This document shows positions 24,487-32,818 of a stretch of DNA of 43,248 bases, one piece after another (position 1 is the first letter of the stretch; the number at the start of each line of letters is the position of its first letter). The stretch covers positions 1-43,248 of the forward strand of contig VBLU01000005.1 of NCBI GenBank assembly GCA_005879065.1, written 5' to 3'. The translations under genes and the position numbers were made by a program. Under the pieces are notes generated by a model. The model searched no databases. It was not told the origin of the DNA and worked only from the letters and a program-made list of their open reading frames with translations. The stretch is from Methanobacteriota archaeon (GTDB lineage Archaea > Thermoplasmatota > Thermoplasmata > RBG-16-68-12).

Positions 24487-27400
24487 TCACTTGTCCCCGG
24501 CACCGCGACTGTACATCTTGGCGTACCACTCCATGACTTCGTGGTCCGAGATGCGATCGACCTGCTCCTCCACCGCGAGCTCATTCTCGGATTCCCACAA
24601 ATCGACGATCCGGCGGGCGGCCGGGTCGCCTTGGAACTCCGTGACCATGAGTTGCCACTTCCGCCGACGGGCTTTGAACGCCGCCACCATCTCGGGGCCA
24701 TCGAAGACGACGTAGCAATAGCCCATGTGGAACTTCGCGACGATCGCCTCGCGCAGATACAGGAACAGGTTGTCCATCGGCGTGAGCACGAACTTTCGGC
24801 GGAACCCGAGTTGCCCGATGCGGTCGATGTCGTCCTTCAGGATCCACATCACGGTGCGCTCGCCGCGGGCGAGGAAGCCTTTCGTGAGCCAGCCCTCTCG
24901 TTCGAACTCCCGGAGACGCTGGCGGGTCTCCCCCATGTTGTACTCGAACCGCGTGTAGGCCGCAAGGGATTCCGCCGACGTCACGCCGAGGCTCCGGATG
25001 ATCCGGCGCAAGACCTCTCGGCGGGCCTCATCCCGACCGATCTTCAGGTCCGGAACGAGGCGATAGCGGTTGTCCGCGTCCCGCGTCACGTGGAGTCCCT
25101 CGTACAGGTTCCGGAGCGCGGTCGCGGTCGAGGGGCGGCTGAGGTCCGAGAGGACGAGGAATCGTTGGCGCGAGATCGGGCCCTCCTCTTCGATCAACTT
25201 CAGGACCGTCTTCATGTCTTTGGTGAGTCGCGTTCCTTTCGCGGCCTTGAAGAGACCGAGGTCGTCCTCGGAGCAGTAGGTCCAGTATTCGGGGATCGCG
25301 AGGCCCTTGGAGAGCAGACCGTTCCGATGCAATCGGTCCAACGGTCGGAAGTCTTTCACACGCAGCCTTGCCGCGAAATCGGATCGGAGCCCACCGAGGG
25401 CTTTCGCGGCCCCGATCGGATCCGCGAACCGCGTCTCGGCCGCGATGCCTTGCTTGTGGAGCGTGTAGGCAAGAAGATCGCTCTTCTCGAAGTCGACGGG
25501 CACGATCGGCCCGTACGCGACGAAATCGGAGAACCGCACGAAGCCGGCTCGCTTCCATGCGGAGAGGTCCTCCGCCTCCGGGACGTCCTTGCCTTGGAAT
25601 CGCGTGACACGCAACACATCGACCCCCCGAAGGGCGTAGAACGACATCATCCGCACGAGGCCGTCGATCGCCTCCTTCAGCAGATCCGGAGACGCCAGGT
25701 CGAGCTCGCGGACCTCGATGCACCCGCTCATCTCCCAGACCTCCGCCATCCCGACGAGGTCCCCGTCCTTCACGAGGGGGAAGAACCAACCCTCCCCGTA
25801 GCGGCTCGCGACCTGGGCCCACAAGGGCTGCGTCCAGGGATCCAGGAGAGACAGCACGCGGACGGGATCGGAGACCGCCTTGCCCGAGGCCTTCCGCAGG
25901 GCAGGCAGATCCTGCGCGAGGACGTACATCTCGCCTTCCGCCTTCCCGGTAACCAGGATGCGGGTCACGAGGCCTTGCTCCTCGAGACGGTCTACGAGCC
26001 GCTCGAGTTCATCCCACTCGAACCGGGCCCATTCTCGGATCCCGGAAAAGGGCACCGGGCCGTACGCGGCGAGGAAGCGCTTCACGAGCGATTCGACGGC
26101 ATCCTTCACTTCCTTCGCGGGCGGGTCGAAGGCCGTATACAGGTTCCGCGCGGTCCAGCCATCGCCCTGGAACTTTCGGATCACGTACACGTCGTAGTCG
26201 AGTTTGTCGAGGGCCTCCTTCACCCGTTCCTTCTCCTCGCGCAACTTCGAAGTGATCCCCCAGATGTCAATGCCCTCCGAAGCCCGGATCACGTCGAGGA
26301 CCTTGGACTCGAATTCGGTGAGCGGACTTCGGGGGAAGGCGGAGAGGAAGAGAGGGACGTCGTGCGCGCGGACGTACCTTACGCGGCCGTTCAGGAAGCG
26401 TCCCTCGAGTATGTCCCCGGACGACCGCCTCCGCGTCCATTCCTTGTAGTCGAAGGACGTCGTGTGGTTCCAGATGTCGAGGACCATACCGGCCTCGAGG
26501 AACGTGTCGAAGAAGTCGTCGAGGGTCTCGATCTTCCGGAATTGTTTCTCCAGGAGGAAAGCCTTCACCTGCGTCTCGTCGAAGACCTCGCGGGTTTCGC
26601 CCTTCCGCTGGAGGCGCTGGAGGTCCCGCGTGAGCATGAACTGGAACTCCTTATCCACGAGGAAGTGGCCCGAGGAGACGACGCCCTCCGATTCGAGGTC
26701 GCGTAGGACCTCTTCGACGAGCTCCGCCTCGAGGCCGAGGGCCACCGCGAGCTCCGTCGCGCTGTACGGCCCGTCCACATCGAGCCGCTTCGTGAGGATC
26801 TTGTCGAGCGCCTCTTCGAACGGTCCCCGAACGGGCTCGCGCGCCGCATAGACGGTCTCCTCGACGCCTCGGCGCGCCACCAGGTACGACCGTTCGAGCT
26901 TCCGCAGGGTCTCGTTCAGCGCATCCTTCTGCCGTTTCGTCTTCCGAAGGAGTTCCTTGTGGGTGAGCGGTTTTTCCTTGAGGAGGGAGAGAACTTTCTC
27001 TTCCGGAGGCTTCAGGCGGGACCGCTGCGCGTAGACCGAGACGTAGTTCGGTACGTGGTCCTTCGGCGCCCAATGGATGCCCTGCGGCGTCCAGACACTC
27101 TCGATCAATCCTTCGTCCATAAGTTGGCCGGACCATTTTCGGACGTCGGAGAAGGATGCGGTCGCGACGTCGAACACGTTCCGACCCTTCTCCTGCAGAA
27201 GGTTCGCGTCACCTACGCGATCCAGGTAAGACAGGATGTCTTCCTTCCGGGCGACCTTCGGGAGCTTTCGTCGGAAGTACTCGACGATCTCTCCCGGTTG
27301 GAATTGGATCGAACTGATCTGGTCCGAGGGCATCACGCGCTCCAGGACCTTGCGGTGCAGCTCCCGCAGGAGGGCGGAGCGGTCCTCCATGAGGACCAGG

Positions 27401-29898
27401 TCCGAGACGCCTTGCAGGACGACGTTGTGGGCGAACGGCGAGGGCAGAGAAGCGAAGTCGCTCTCCGCCACCGTGATTTCCCCTGCCTCGATCCGCCCGA
27501 GGATTTCGCGGGCGTGGTCGAGGTCCATGACCTCGTGGAGGATCTCGTTGTACGTCTCCTTGACCACGGGGAAGTCGACGATCTCATGGAGCCAGTCGAG
27601 GACCCGCTGGGACCGGAGCTGCTGCCGTCCGATGGATACCTCGCGGCCCTTGTAGTTCCGGAGGATCATGAAGGACCGCGTGGCGCAGTGGCGGAAGCGC
27701 TGCTTGAACAACTCCGTGTTCCGGATCGCCCGGCGGAGGAGATCCTCGAGGTTCTTGCTCGTGACGAGCTTCGCGAGGCCTTTCAGCTCGATCCGCTTCG
27801 GGACCGTGATCATGAAGTTGTCGTCGGTCACGCTCACGCGGACGTTTGTCCGGTGAGTCTCCGTGACCGCGAAGGCAAAGGCACGGCTGAGCGCGTCGTT
27901 CACGCGCCGTCCGAAGGGGTAGTGGAAGATCACGTTCCGGTTTCCCTTCACGTCGATGTAGCCTTCGAGGAGGACACGCCGGTCCGTCGGGAGCTCCGGG
28001 ATCAGCGCCACTTGCTCTTGCACGTACGAAACGAGGGACTGCGCGGAGCCGGTGTCCGTGCGGTACTCCTGCTGGAGCCATTCCTTGGCGGCGGCCTCAC
28101 CGTCCTTCGCGATCTTGGCCGCGAGGTCGCGGCGGAATTCCCCGACCGCGATCGAGAGGTCGAAGGACCGCGGAAGCATTTCGCCGGTCCAAGAGGGGAC
28201 GGTCGGCTTGTGGCCGGAAGCATCCTTCACATACACGGAGGTCCCGCGGACCCGGACGAACTGGTACGTGCGCCCGCCGAGGACGAAGACGTCGCTCGGA
28301 CTCAGATACTCGACGAACTTCTCGCTCAGCTCCCCGAGCGGCGAGCCGCGTTCCGAGAAGACGTGGTAGGTCCCCTCCTCCGGAATCGTCCCGACATTCG
28401 TGTAGTAAATCATCCGGGTTCCTTTCTTCTTCCCGAAGCGCGCCTCTTCCTCGTCCAACCAGATCTTCGCGAACACCTTGATGTCCGGATTGCGGGAGGA
28501 CAGGTAGTCGAGCACGGCGAGGAAGTCCTTCTTCGTGAGATCGTGGAACGGGTACGATCGCCGCGCGAGTTCGAACGCTTCGTCGACGCCCCAGCGCTTC
28601 TCGAGGGACATCGCGACGAGCGCTTGGGCGAGCACGTCGAGCGGATTGTGAGGGATCTCCACCCGATCGATCCGGTTGTCGTAGGCGGCCTTCGCCAAGG
28701 TCGCGCATTCCATCAGGTCCCACGGTTCGAAGGCGATCATGCGGCCGGTCGCGGTCTCGCCATATGCATGGCCCGCCCGTCCGATTCGCTGGAGTCCCTT
28801 TGCGACGGACTTCGGCGAGCCGATCTGCACGACCAGGTCGATGTACCCAATGTCGATGCCGAGCTCGAGGGACGTCGAGGAGACGGCGGCTTTGAGCTTC
28901 CCCTCTTTGAGCTTCTGTTCGACGTCCAGACGAGTGACCTTCGACAAGGAGCCGTGGTGGGCCTCCAGGTCTTCCACGCCGCGTTCCTTGAGCCGGAACG
29001 AGACATGTTCCGTCCCGCTCCGCGTGTTCGTGAAGATGAGGGTCGTCCGGTGATCGTCGATCAGGCCGCTCAGGAGGTCGTACATCCGAGCGTTCGCGAC
29101 CTCCATCGGGACCGCGGTGATGTCGCGCACGGGACACAGGACCGCCAGATCGAGGGATTTCCGGGTGTCGACCTCGACGATGTGCATGTCGCGTACCTTG
29201 CCGTTCGCGAACCCGGCGAGGAACTTCGCCTCCTCTTCGATCGGGGCGATGGTCGCGCTCAGACCGATCCGGACGAAATCTTGCCCGGTCTGCTCCCGTA
29301 GGCGCTCCAAACAAATGGAGAGGAGGGACCCGCGTTTGGAAGAGCAGACCTCGTGAATCTCGTCGAGGATGACCCATTCGACCTTCGCGAAGTGCTCGCG
29401 GAACTTCGGCGTGCTCAGGATGATCGCAATGCTCTCCGGCGTCGTGATGAAAATGTGAGGCGGCCGACGGACCTGCTTCTGACGTTCCTGGGGCGACGTA
29501 TCCCCGGATCGGACACCGACCCGGACCAGCGGTTCGGGCTTGCCTTCCTTTCGGGAGAGCTCCGTGAGCTCCCGAAGCGGCTCCTCGAGGTTGCGGTTGA
29601 TGTCGTTCGCGAGCGCCTTCAAGGGCGACACGTATAGGCAGTAGATTCGGTCCTCGAGCTCGCCACGTAGCTGCTTGGCATACAGCTCGTTGATGATCGA
29701 CAGGAACGCCGTGAGGGTCTTACCGCTCCCCGTCGGCGAGGAGACGAGGACGCTCTTCCGGGCATGGATCAGGGGGACCGCGTAGGCCTGCGGCTCCGTG
29801 AGATCCTTGAACTTCGATTGGAACCAGTCCCGGACAAGGGGTTCCATCAGCCCTAGGACTTCGTCTTTGGTGGACGCGGTGCGGACCTTATGTAACAA
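24487..29898 (-). CDS. lhr: Lhr-type ATP-dependent helicase with long C-terminal extension
   Basis: A 1,803-residue superfamily 2 helicase. Archaeal Lhr proteins usually have about 850-950 residues; bacterial ones about 1,500. Walker A is Ser-Pro-Thr-Gly-Ser-Gly-Lys-Thr near residue 54, the DEIH box near 175 and motif VI Gln-Arg-Ile-Gly-Arg-Ala-Gly-His near 368, followed by the winged helix and Lhr core to about 870. After several predicted winged helices, two C-terminal stretches (about 1190-1400 and 1560-1770) resemble the HTH_42/AlkZ fold. Each has an HTH followed by a Pro/Leu-Asp-Pro or Pro-Met-Asp turn and an Asp-Gly strand. Start is probably TTG 29898; ATG 29847 is the alternative. Likely a repair or RNA-linked helicase. 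Confidence 0.92.
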   Translation of the reverse strand: MLHKVRTASTKDEVLGLMEPLVRDWFQSKFKDLTEPQAYAVPLIHARKSVLVSSPTGSGKTLTAFLSIINELYAKQLRGELEDRIYCLYVSPLKALANDINRNLEEPLRELTELSRKEGKPEPLVRVGVRSGDTSPQERQKQVRRPPHIFITTPESIAIILSTPKFREHFAKVEWVILDEIHEVCSSKRGSLLSICLERLREQTGQDFVRIGLSATIAPIEEEAKFLAGFANGKVRDMHIVEVDTRKSLDLAVLCPVRDITAVPMEVANARMYDLLSGLIDDHRTTLIFTNTRSGTEHVSFRLKERGVEDLEAHHGSLSKVTRLDVEQKLKEGKLKAAVSSTSLELGIDIGYIDLVVQIGSPKSVAKGLQRIGRAGHAYGETATGRMIAFEPWDLMECATLAKAAYDNRIDRVEIPHNPLDVLAQALVAMSLEKRWGVDEAFELARRSYPFHDLTKKDFLAVLDYLSSRNPDIKVFAKIWLDEEEARFGKKKGTRMIYYTNVGTIPEEGTYHVFSERGSPLGELSEKFVEYLSPSDVFVLGGRTYQFVRVRGTSVYVKDASGHKPTVPSWTGEMLPRSFDLSIAVGEFRRDLAAKIAKDGEAAAKEWLQQEYRTDTGSAQSLVSYVQEQVALIPELPTDRRVLLEGYIDVKGNRNVIFHYPFGRRVNDALSRAFAFAVTETHRTNVRVSVTDDNFMITVPKRIELKGLAKLVTSKNLEDLLRRAIRNTELFKQRFRHCATRSFMILRNYKGREVSIGRQQLRSQRVLDWLHEIVDFPVVKETYNEILHEVMDLDHAREILGRIEAGEITVAESDFASLPSPFAHNVVLQGVSDLVLMEDRSALLRELHRKVLERVMPSDQISSIQFQPGEIVEYFRRKLPKVARKEDILSYLDRVGDANLLQEKGRNVFDVATASFSDVRKWSGQLMDEGLIESVWTPQGIHWAPKDHVPNYVSVYAQRSRLKPPEEKVLSLLKEKPLTHKELLRKTKRQKDALNETLRKLERSYLVARRGVEETVYAAREPVRGPFEEALDKILTKRLDVDGPYSATELAVALGLEAELVEEVLRDLESEGVVSSGHFLVDKEFQFMLTRDLQRLQRKGETREVFDETQVKAFLLEKQFRKIETLDDFFDTFLEAGMVLDIWNHTTSFDYKEWTRRRSSGDILEGRFLNGRVRYVRAHDVPLFLSAFPRSPLTEFESKVLDVIRASEGIDIWGITSKLREEKERVKEALDKLDYDVYVIRKFQGDGWTARNLYTAFDPPAKEVKDAVESLVKRFLAAYGPVPFSGIREWARFEWDELERLVDRLEEQGLVTRILVTGKAEGEMYVLAQDLPALRKASGKAVSDPVRVLSLLDPWTQPLWAQVASRYGEGWFFPLVKDGDLVGMAEVWEMSGCIEVRELDLASPDLLKEAIDGLVRMMSFYALRGVDVLRVTRFQGKDVPEAEDLSAWKRAGFVRFSDFVAYGPIVPVDFEKSDLLAYTLHKQGIAAETRFADPIGAAKALGGLRSDFAARLRVKDFRPLDRLHRNGLLSKGLAIPEYWTYCSEDDLGLFKAAKGTRLTKDMKTVLKLIEEEGPISRQRFLVLSDLSRPSTATALRNLYEGLHVTRDADNRYRLVPDLKIGRDEARREVLRRIIRSLGVTSAESLAAYTRFEYNMGETRQRLREFEREGWLTKGFLARGERTVMWILKDDIDRIGQLGFRRKFVLTPMDNLFLYLREAIVAKFHMGYCYVVFDGPEMVAAFKARRRKWQLMVTEFQGDPAARRIVDLWESENELAVEEQVDRISDHEVMEWYAKMYSRGAGDK

Positions 29899-29999
29899 GC
29901 CTGAGACCTCGCGTGGGGACGGAAATCACGGGGCATAGGAAGGGGTCCTAAAAGAGTTTGCGGGGTTGGAATCCAGTCATCGCCCCAACTCGACTATTT

Positions 30000-30018
30000 C
30001 ACCTCGATCAACGAGGTG
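30000..30018. terminator. Small hairpin between the AHSA1 and lhr genes
   Basis: CACCTCG-ATCAA-CGAGGTG is a perfect 7-bp stem with a 5-base loop. It lies 58 bases past the stop of the AHSA1-domain gene and 100 bases before lhr on the same strand. No T-run follows it in that direction, so terminator function is doubtful. The rest of 29899-30075 shows no gene. Confidence 0.3.
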
Positions 30019-30075
30019 GGAAAATAGTGAGGGGAACCGCGGTTCGGCCCCGCGAGTCCCCCTTAGTTGGAAGGC

Positions 30076-31062
30076 TCACGCCTCGAGGTGCTTGACCAGC
30101 TTGTCGAACATTTCGTTCCAGCCCTGCGTGGCCCCTTCGAGATCCGGTCCCGCCGGCATCCCTGCGTGCTGCAGTGTGACTTTCGTCTGGCCCTTCTCTT
30201 TCTCGAAAGTCAACGTGACGAGCATTTCCAGCGGGAGGTCCGCGCTCATGCCGTAGTACGTCGCCGGCACCACGTTCCCCTTCTCGTCCGCAAAGCTGTC
30301 CGTGTAGACAATCCGCTTCCCGGGGACGATTTCGCGGTATACACCGGTGCCCCAGTAGTCCTTGCCCTCGGGCGACCGCATGCAGTACCGGAAGACGCCT
30401 CCGACCCGCAGGTCGACGGAGATGAAGGGGGCTGTGAATCCTTTCGGGCCCCACCACTGCTTCATCTCACGCGGGTCCGTGAGGGCTTTCCACACGCGCT
30501 CGGGCGGTGCGTCGAAGATCCTCGTGATGACGAGCTCGTTCTTCTGAGCACGACCTCTCGCTTGCTCTTTCTTCGGCCGCGCGTCGCTCTTCTTCGGTTC
30601 CTCCACCAATTCGGCGAAGCGCTCGATCGTCTCGCGGGCCCCTTCCTCCATCCCGGAGGCGAGCATCCCCTCGAGGTCCTCGACCGTCGCGAAGACGGAC
30701 CTCTGCGTGACCTTCGTCTTGCCCCGGATCTCCTCGAACACGGCGCTCTCGACGAGGACATGTCCCGGCATCCCCTCGAATTCGAAGGTTTCGACGATTC
30801 GTTCGAAAGGCACGACTTCCCGGTATTCCCCGTGGAAACCGAACTCGTTCCCCTCGGCGTCCCGCTGGACGAATCGCCAGGTCCCGCCAGGTCGGACGTC
30901 CATCTTCTCCACGACCGTGGTGTATTTCCTCGGCCCCCACCAACGAGGGATCAGCTTCGGATTCGTCCACGCCTTCCACACCAGCTCGCGAGGCGCATCG
31001 AAGACGTGCGTGCTCACGAGCTCTCGTTTCGACGTTCTCTCAGGTTTACCTATTGTGGGCAT
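30076..31062 (-). CDS. Tandem AHSA1/SRPBCC-domain protein
   Basis: A 328-residue protein made of two AHSA1-type (activator of Hsp90 ATPase homologue, SRPBCC fold) domains in one chain. Each copy begins with Phe-Asp-Ala-Pro-x-Glu-x-Val-Trp-Lys-Ala and has Trp-Trp-Gly-Pro. The first copy spans about 15-155, the second about 175-325, joined by a charged Lys/Glu/Arg linker. Bacterial members are usually single-domain and lie next to an ArsR gene, as here. The ligand is unknown. ATG 31062 has a strong AGGAGG 9 bases upstream inside the arsR coding end; the genes overlap by 17 bases, implying coupled translation. Confidence 0.9.
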   Translation of the reverse strand: MPTIGKPERTSKRELVSTHVFDAPRELVWKAWTNPKLIPRWWGPRKYTTVVEKMDVRPGGTWRFVQRDAEGNEFGFHGEYREVVPFERIVETFEFEGMPGHVLVESAVFEEIRGKTKVTQRSVFATVEDLEGMLASGMEEGARETIERFAELVEEPKKSDARPKKEQARGRAQKNELVITRIFDAPPERVWKALTDPREMKQWWGPKGFTAPFISVDLRVGGVFRYCMRSPEGKDYWGTGVYREIVPGKRIVYTDSFADEKGNVVPATYYGMSADLPLEMLVTLTFEKEKGQTKVTLQHAGMPAGPDLEGATQGWNEMFDKLVKHLEA

Positions 31063-31423
31063 GTTTTCGTTCCTCCTTTCGTTCTTTCTTGCGGGTTTCC
31101 TCCAAGTGTTCGGCCAACCGAGCGAAACGGTCCTCCCATAGGACGCGGTAGCGCGTCAGCCAACCGAACGCCGCGCTGAGCGGCGCAGCGTCGATCTGGC
31201 AACGGCGCACGCGTCCGTCCGGCTCTTCCTTCAACAGTCCCGCCGCCTCGAGGACGCGAAGGTGTCTCGAGATGGCCGGAAGGCTGACGCCATGAGGCCG
31301 GGCTAGCTCGCTGACCGTGGCGTCACCTCCGGCGAGTCGCTCGAGCATCGCGCGCCGGATCGGATGGGACAGAGCCGCGAAGATCGCATCGAGGTCCAAG
31401 GCGACCGTTTCTCGTTTAACCAT
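31046..31423 (-). CDS. ArsR family transcriptional regulator
   Basis: A 125-residue winged-helix repressor. The N-terminal helix Ile-Phe-Ala-Ala-Leu-Ser-His-Pro-Ile-Arg-Arg is the ArsR hallmark; the recognition helix lies in Val-Ser-Leu-Pro-Ala-Ile-Ser-Arg-His-Leu-Arg. No Cys-Val-Cys metal site is seen, so it is not a classical metal sensor. The C-terminus is highly charged (Lys/Glu/Arg). The tandem-AHSA1 gene follows with a 17-base overlap. The ATG at 31423 lies inside a palindrome, and the TATA-like element is about 26 bases upstream, so the mRNA is probably leaderless and the gene autoregulated. Confidence 0.92.
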   Translation of the reverse strand: MVKRETVALDLDAIFAALSHPIRRAMLERLAGGDATVSELARPHGVSLPAISRHLRVLEAAGLLKEEPDGRVRRCQIDAAPLSAAFGWLTRYRVLWEDRFARLAEHLEETRKKERKEERKHAHNR

Positions 31424-31467
31424 CTGGTTAATCGATAAGCAGGGTCAATATTTAACCTTTTTGTTAA
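31416..31467 (-). promoter_or_regulatory. arsR promoter with two matching 16-bp operators
   Basis: Two 16-bp sites of form TTAAC-N6-GTTAA lie at 31416-31431 (arms TTAACCA/TGGTTAA with a 2-base spacer) and 31452-31467. They are 36 bp apart centre to centre. The TATA-like TTAAATATT (minus strand) is at 31447-31455, predicting initiation at about 31425. The first site covers that start and the ATG; the second covers the BRE side and edge of the TATA element. This fits autorepression by the adjacent ArsR. Confidence 0.72.
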
Positions 31468-31479
31468 GTATTCGGACCT

Positions 31480-32214
31480 TCACGCCACAGGCCGCGGTAC
31501 GGAGGCCAATGCGACGCGGTAGCCCGCCTCGCCGTGGAGCGATAGCCCCGACATGTTCTCGAGGAGCACACCGTGACCAGGCTCGAGGCCGTGGTTCTCG
31601 ACCGATCCAATCCCGCTGAGCACGTACGCGATGCCTCGTCGGTCCCGGCCCACTCGGAGAAACGCCGTGGCTTCTTTCGCGAACCCGATGTCGATGAGCT
31701 CGAGACCGGACGAAGTGCGGGCAGGTCCGTTCGATCCGACGAGAGACGTGCGGACCGTCCCGTCCGAGCCCACAGGTGGGCGACTCGCCGTCAGGATCTG
31801 GAGCGAGGTCGAGGGAGCTTCGGTCGTCACAGGCAGGCGCACGACGATGGAAAGCCATCGGGCTGTTCGCCCTCGTTCCATCCGTAGCGCGTGCTGGACC
31901 TCGTTTCGCGCCGTGAGGACGAGGAGCGATCCTTCCGTCAGGCTCGTATGAGTCCCCGAGCCGTCTTCATGATCGATGTATCCTTCGAGGACGTACTGGA
32001 TGACTTCCTCTCCGTGATGCGGGTGCATCTCGCCTTTCCTTCGCGAGGTCGCCATGCTCTCCGCGAAGCGCTGGAACGGGAGAAAGGGTTGCTCGTCGCG
32101 GGTCGGGAACAGGAGGTGGGCCGTCGTGTCGGAGGCATCAATTTCCCCATGGACAATCGTCAGTTCCCGAGGCTCTCTAGCTGGTGTCAGGGGACCCTCT
32201 CCACCATCTGTCAC
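31480..32214 (-). CDS. Pirin-like bicupin protein
   Basis: A 244-residue cupin of the pirin type. The first cupin has Met-His-Pro-His-His-Gly-Glu-Glu-Val-Ile-Gln-Tyr-Val-Leu-Glu-Gly, close to the pirin motif that supplies two metal-binding His. The second motif, Gln-His-Ala-Leu, lacks the Glu found two residues after the His in canonical pirins, so the metal site may be altered. The C-terminal half is a shorter, degenerate cupin. Some pirins are quercetin dioxygenases; function here is unknown. Start is GTG 32214. It ends about 56 bases before the arsR start on the same strand. Confidence 0.75.
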   Translation of the reverse strand: MTDGGEGPLTPAREPRELTIVHGEIDASDTTAHLLFPTRDEQPFLPFQRFAESMATSRRKGEMHPHHGEEVIQYVLEGYIDHEDGSGTHTSLTEGSLLVLTARNEVQHALRMERGRTARWLSIVVRLPVTTEAPSTSLQILTASRPPVGSDGTVRTSLVGSNGPARTSSGLELIDIGFAKEATAFLRVGRDRRGIAYVLSGIGSVENHGLEPGHGVLLENMSGLSLHGEAGYRVALASVPRPVA

Positions 32215-32268
32215 TTGATCGAGAAGGGTCAGGCGGGCGTTAGATATAGGTTCTCGGTCGTCCGCCCC

Positions 32269-32790
32269 TCAGGGGAAGGATCCATCCGGATCGTACGGAT
32301 CATAAGCGATCCATCTCGTCCAGAACCACATTCGAACCACGGCCATCGCAACCCACGTGAGCACGAGACCGGCTGCGTAAAGTCCGAGGTCTGAATAGCC
32401 ACCGAGGCTCGACCGGATCCTGGCCGCTGCTCCCACGACAAGGAAGACTACCGTAGAAGCCCCCAAGATGAACGAGGCGAGGACCTCGGCTTCCAGGTGG
32501 CTTGGTGCCATGTGACCCGGCATTTTCTCTGGCCGAGGCGGGTAGAGGATTTCGTGTTTCTGCGCCTTCTTGCGGACCCGGTGCACATGGAGATAAGGAG
32601 GGATGAGCAGGGCCACAACGACCGCGGTCACCAAAAAGAAGCCCGGAGCGCCCAGGAAGAAACGGGCCACGGAAGCGAAGACCACGTAAGCGAACGCGCC
32701 CATGGCTAGCAGGACGAGGAGCAAGCCGATGCTTCGCGGCTTTCGCTTTGTGACGAGGGCCACGGCATTCCCATGACTCTCGCCGCTCAA
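32269..32790 (-). CDS. Four-helix membrane protein of unknown function
   Basis: A 173-residue membrane protein not recognised as a named family. Two hydrophobic helices (about 20-40 and 45-65) are followed by a basic loop (His-Arg-Val-Arg-Lys-Lys-Ala-Gln-Lys) and a Pro-rich segment. Two further helices lie at about 105-125 and 135-155. The C-terminus is acidic and aromatic (Tyr-Asp-Pro-Tyr-Asp-Pro-Asp). The frame opens with TTG 32790; a GTG at 32763 is an alternative. It lies between the thiolase and pirin genes, all on the same strand, but 28- and 54-base gaps leave its operon membership unclear. Confidence 0.6.
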   Translation of the reverse strand: MSGESHGNAVALVTKRKPRSIGLLLVLLAMGAFAYVVFASVARFFLGAPGFFLVTAVVVALLIPPYLHVHRVRKKAQKHEILYPPRPEKMPGHMAPSHLEAEVLASFILGASTVVFLVVGAAARIRSSLGGYSDLGLYAAGLVLTWVAMAVVRMWFWTRWIAYDPYDPDGSFP

Positions 32791-32818
32791 AGGCCTTCCG
32801 ACGGAACGCCTTCAGCGC

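Noticed and set aside
24313..29301. Two very long open frames (about 780-800 codons) antisense to the Lhr helicase gene
   Set aside because: Their products are Arg/Asp/Leu/Val-rich with no family features. They mirror the GC-rich codon usage of lhr, whose own motifs are intact.
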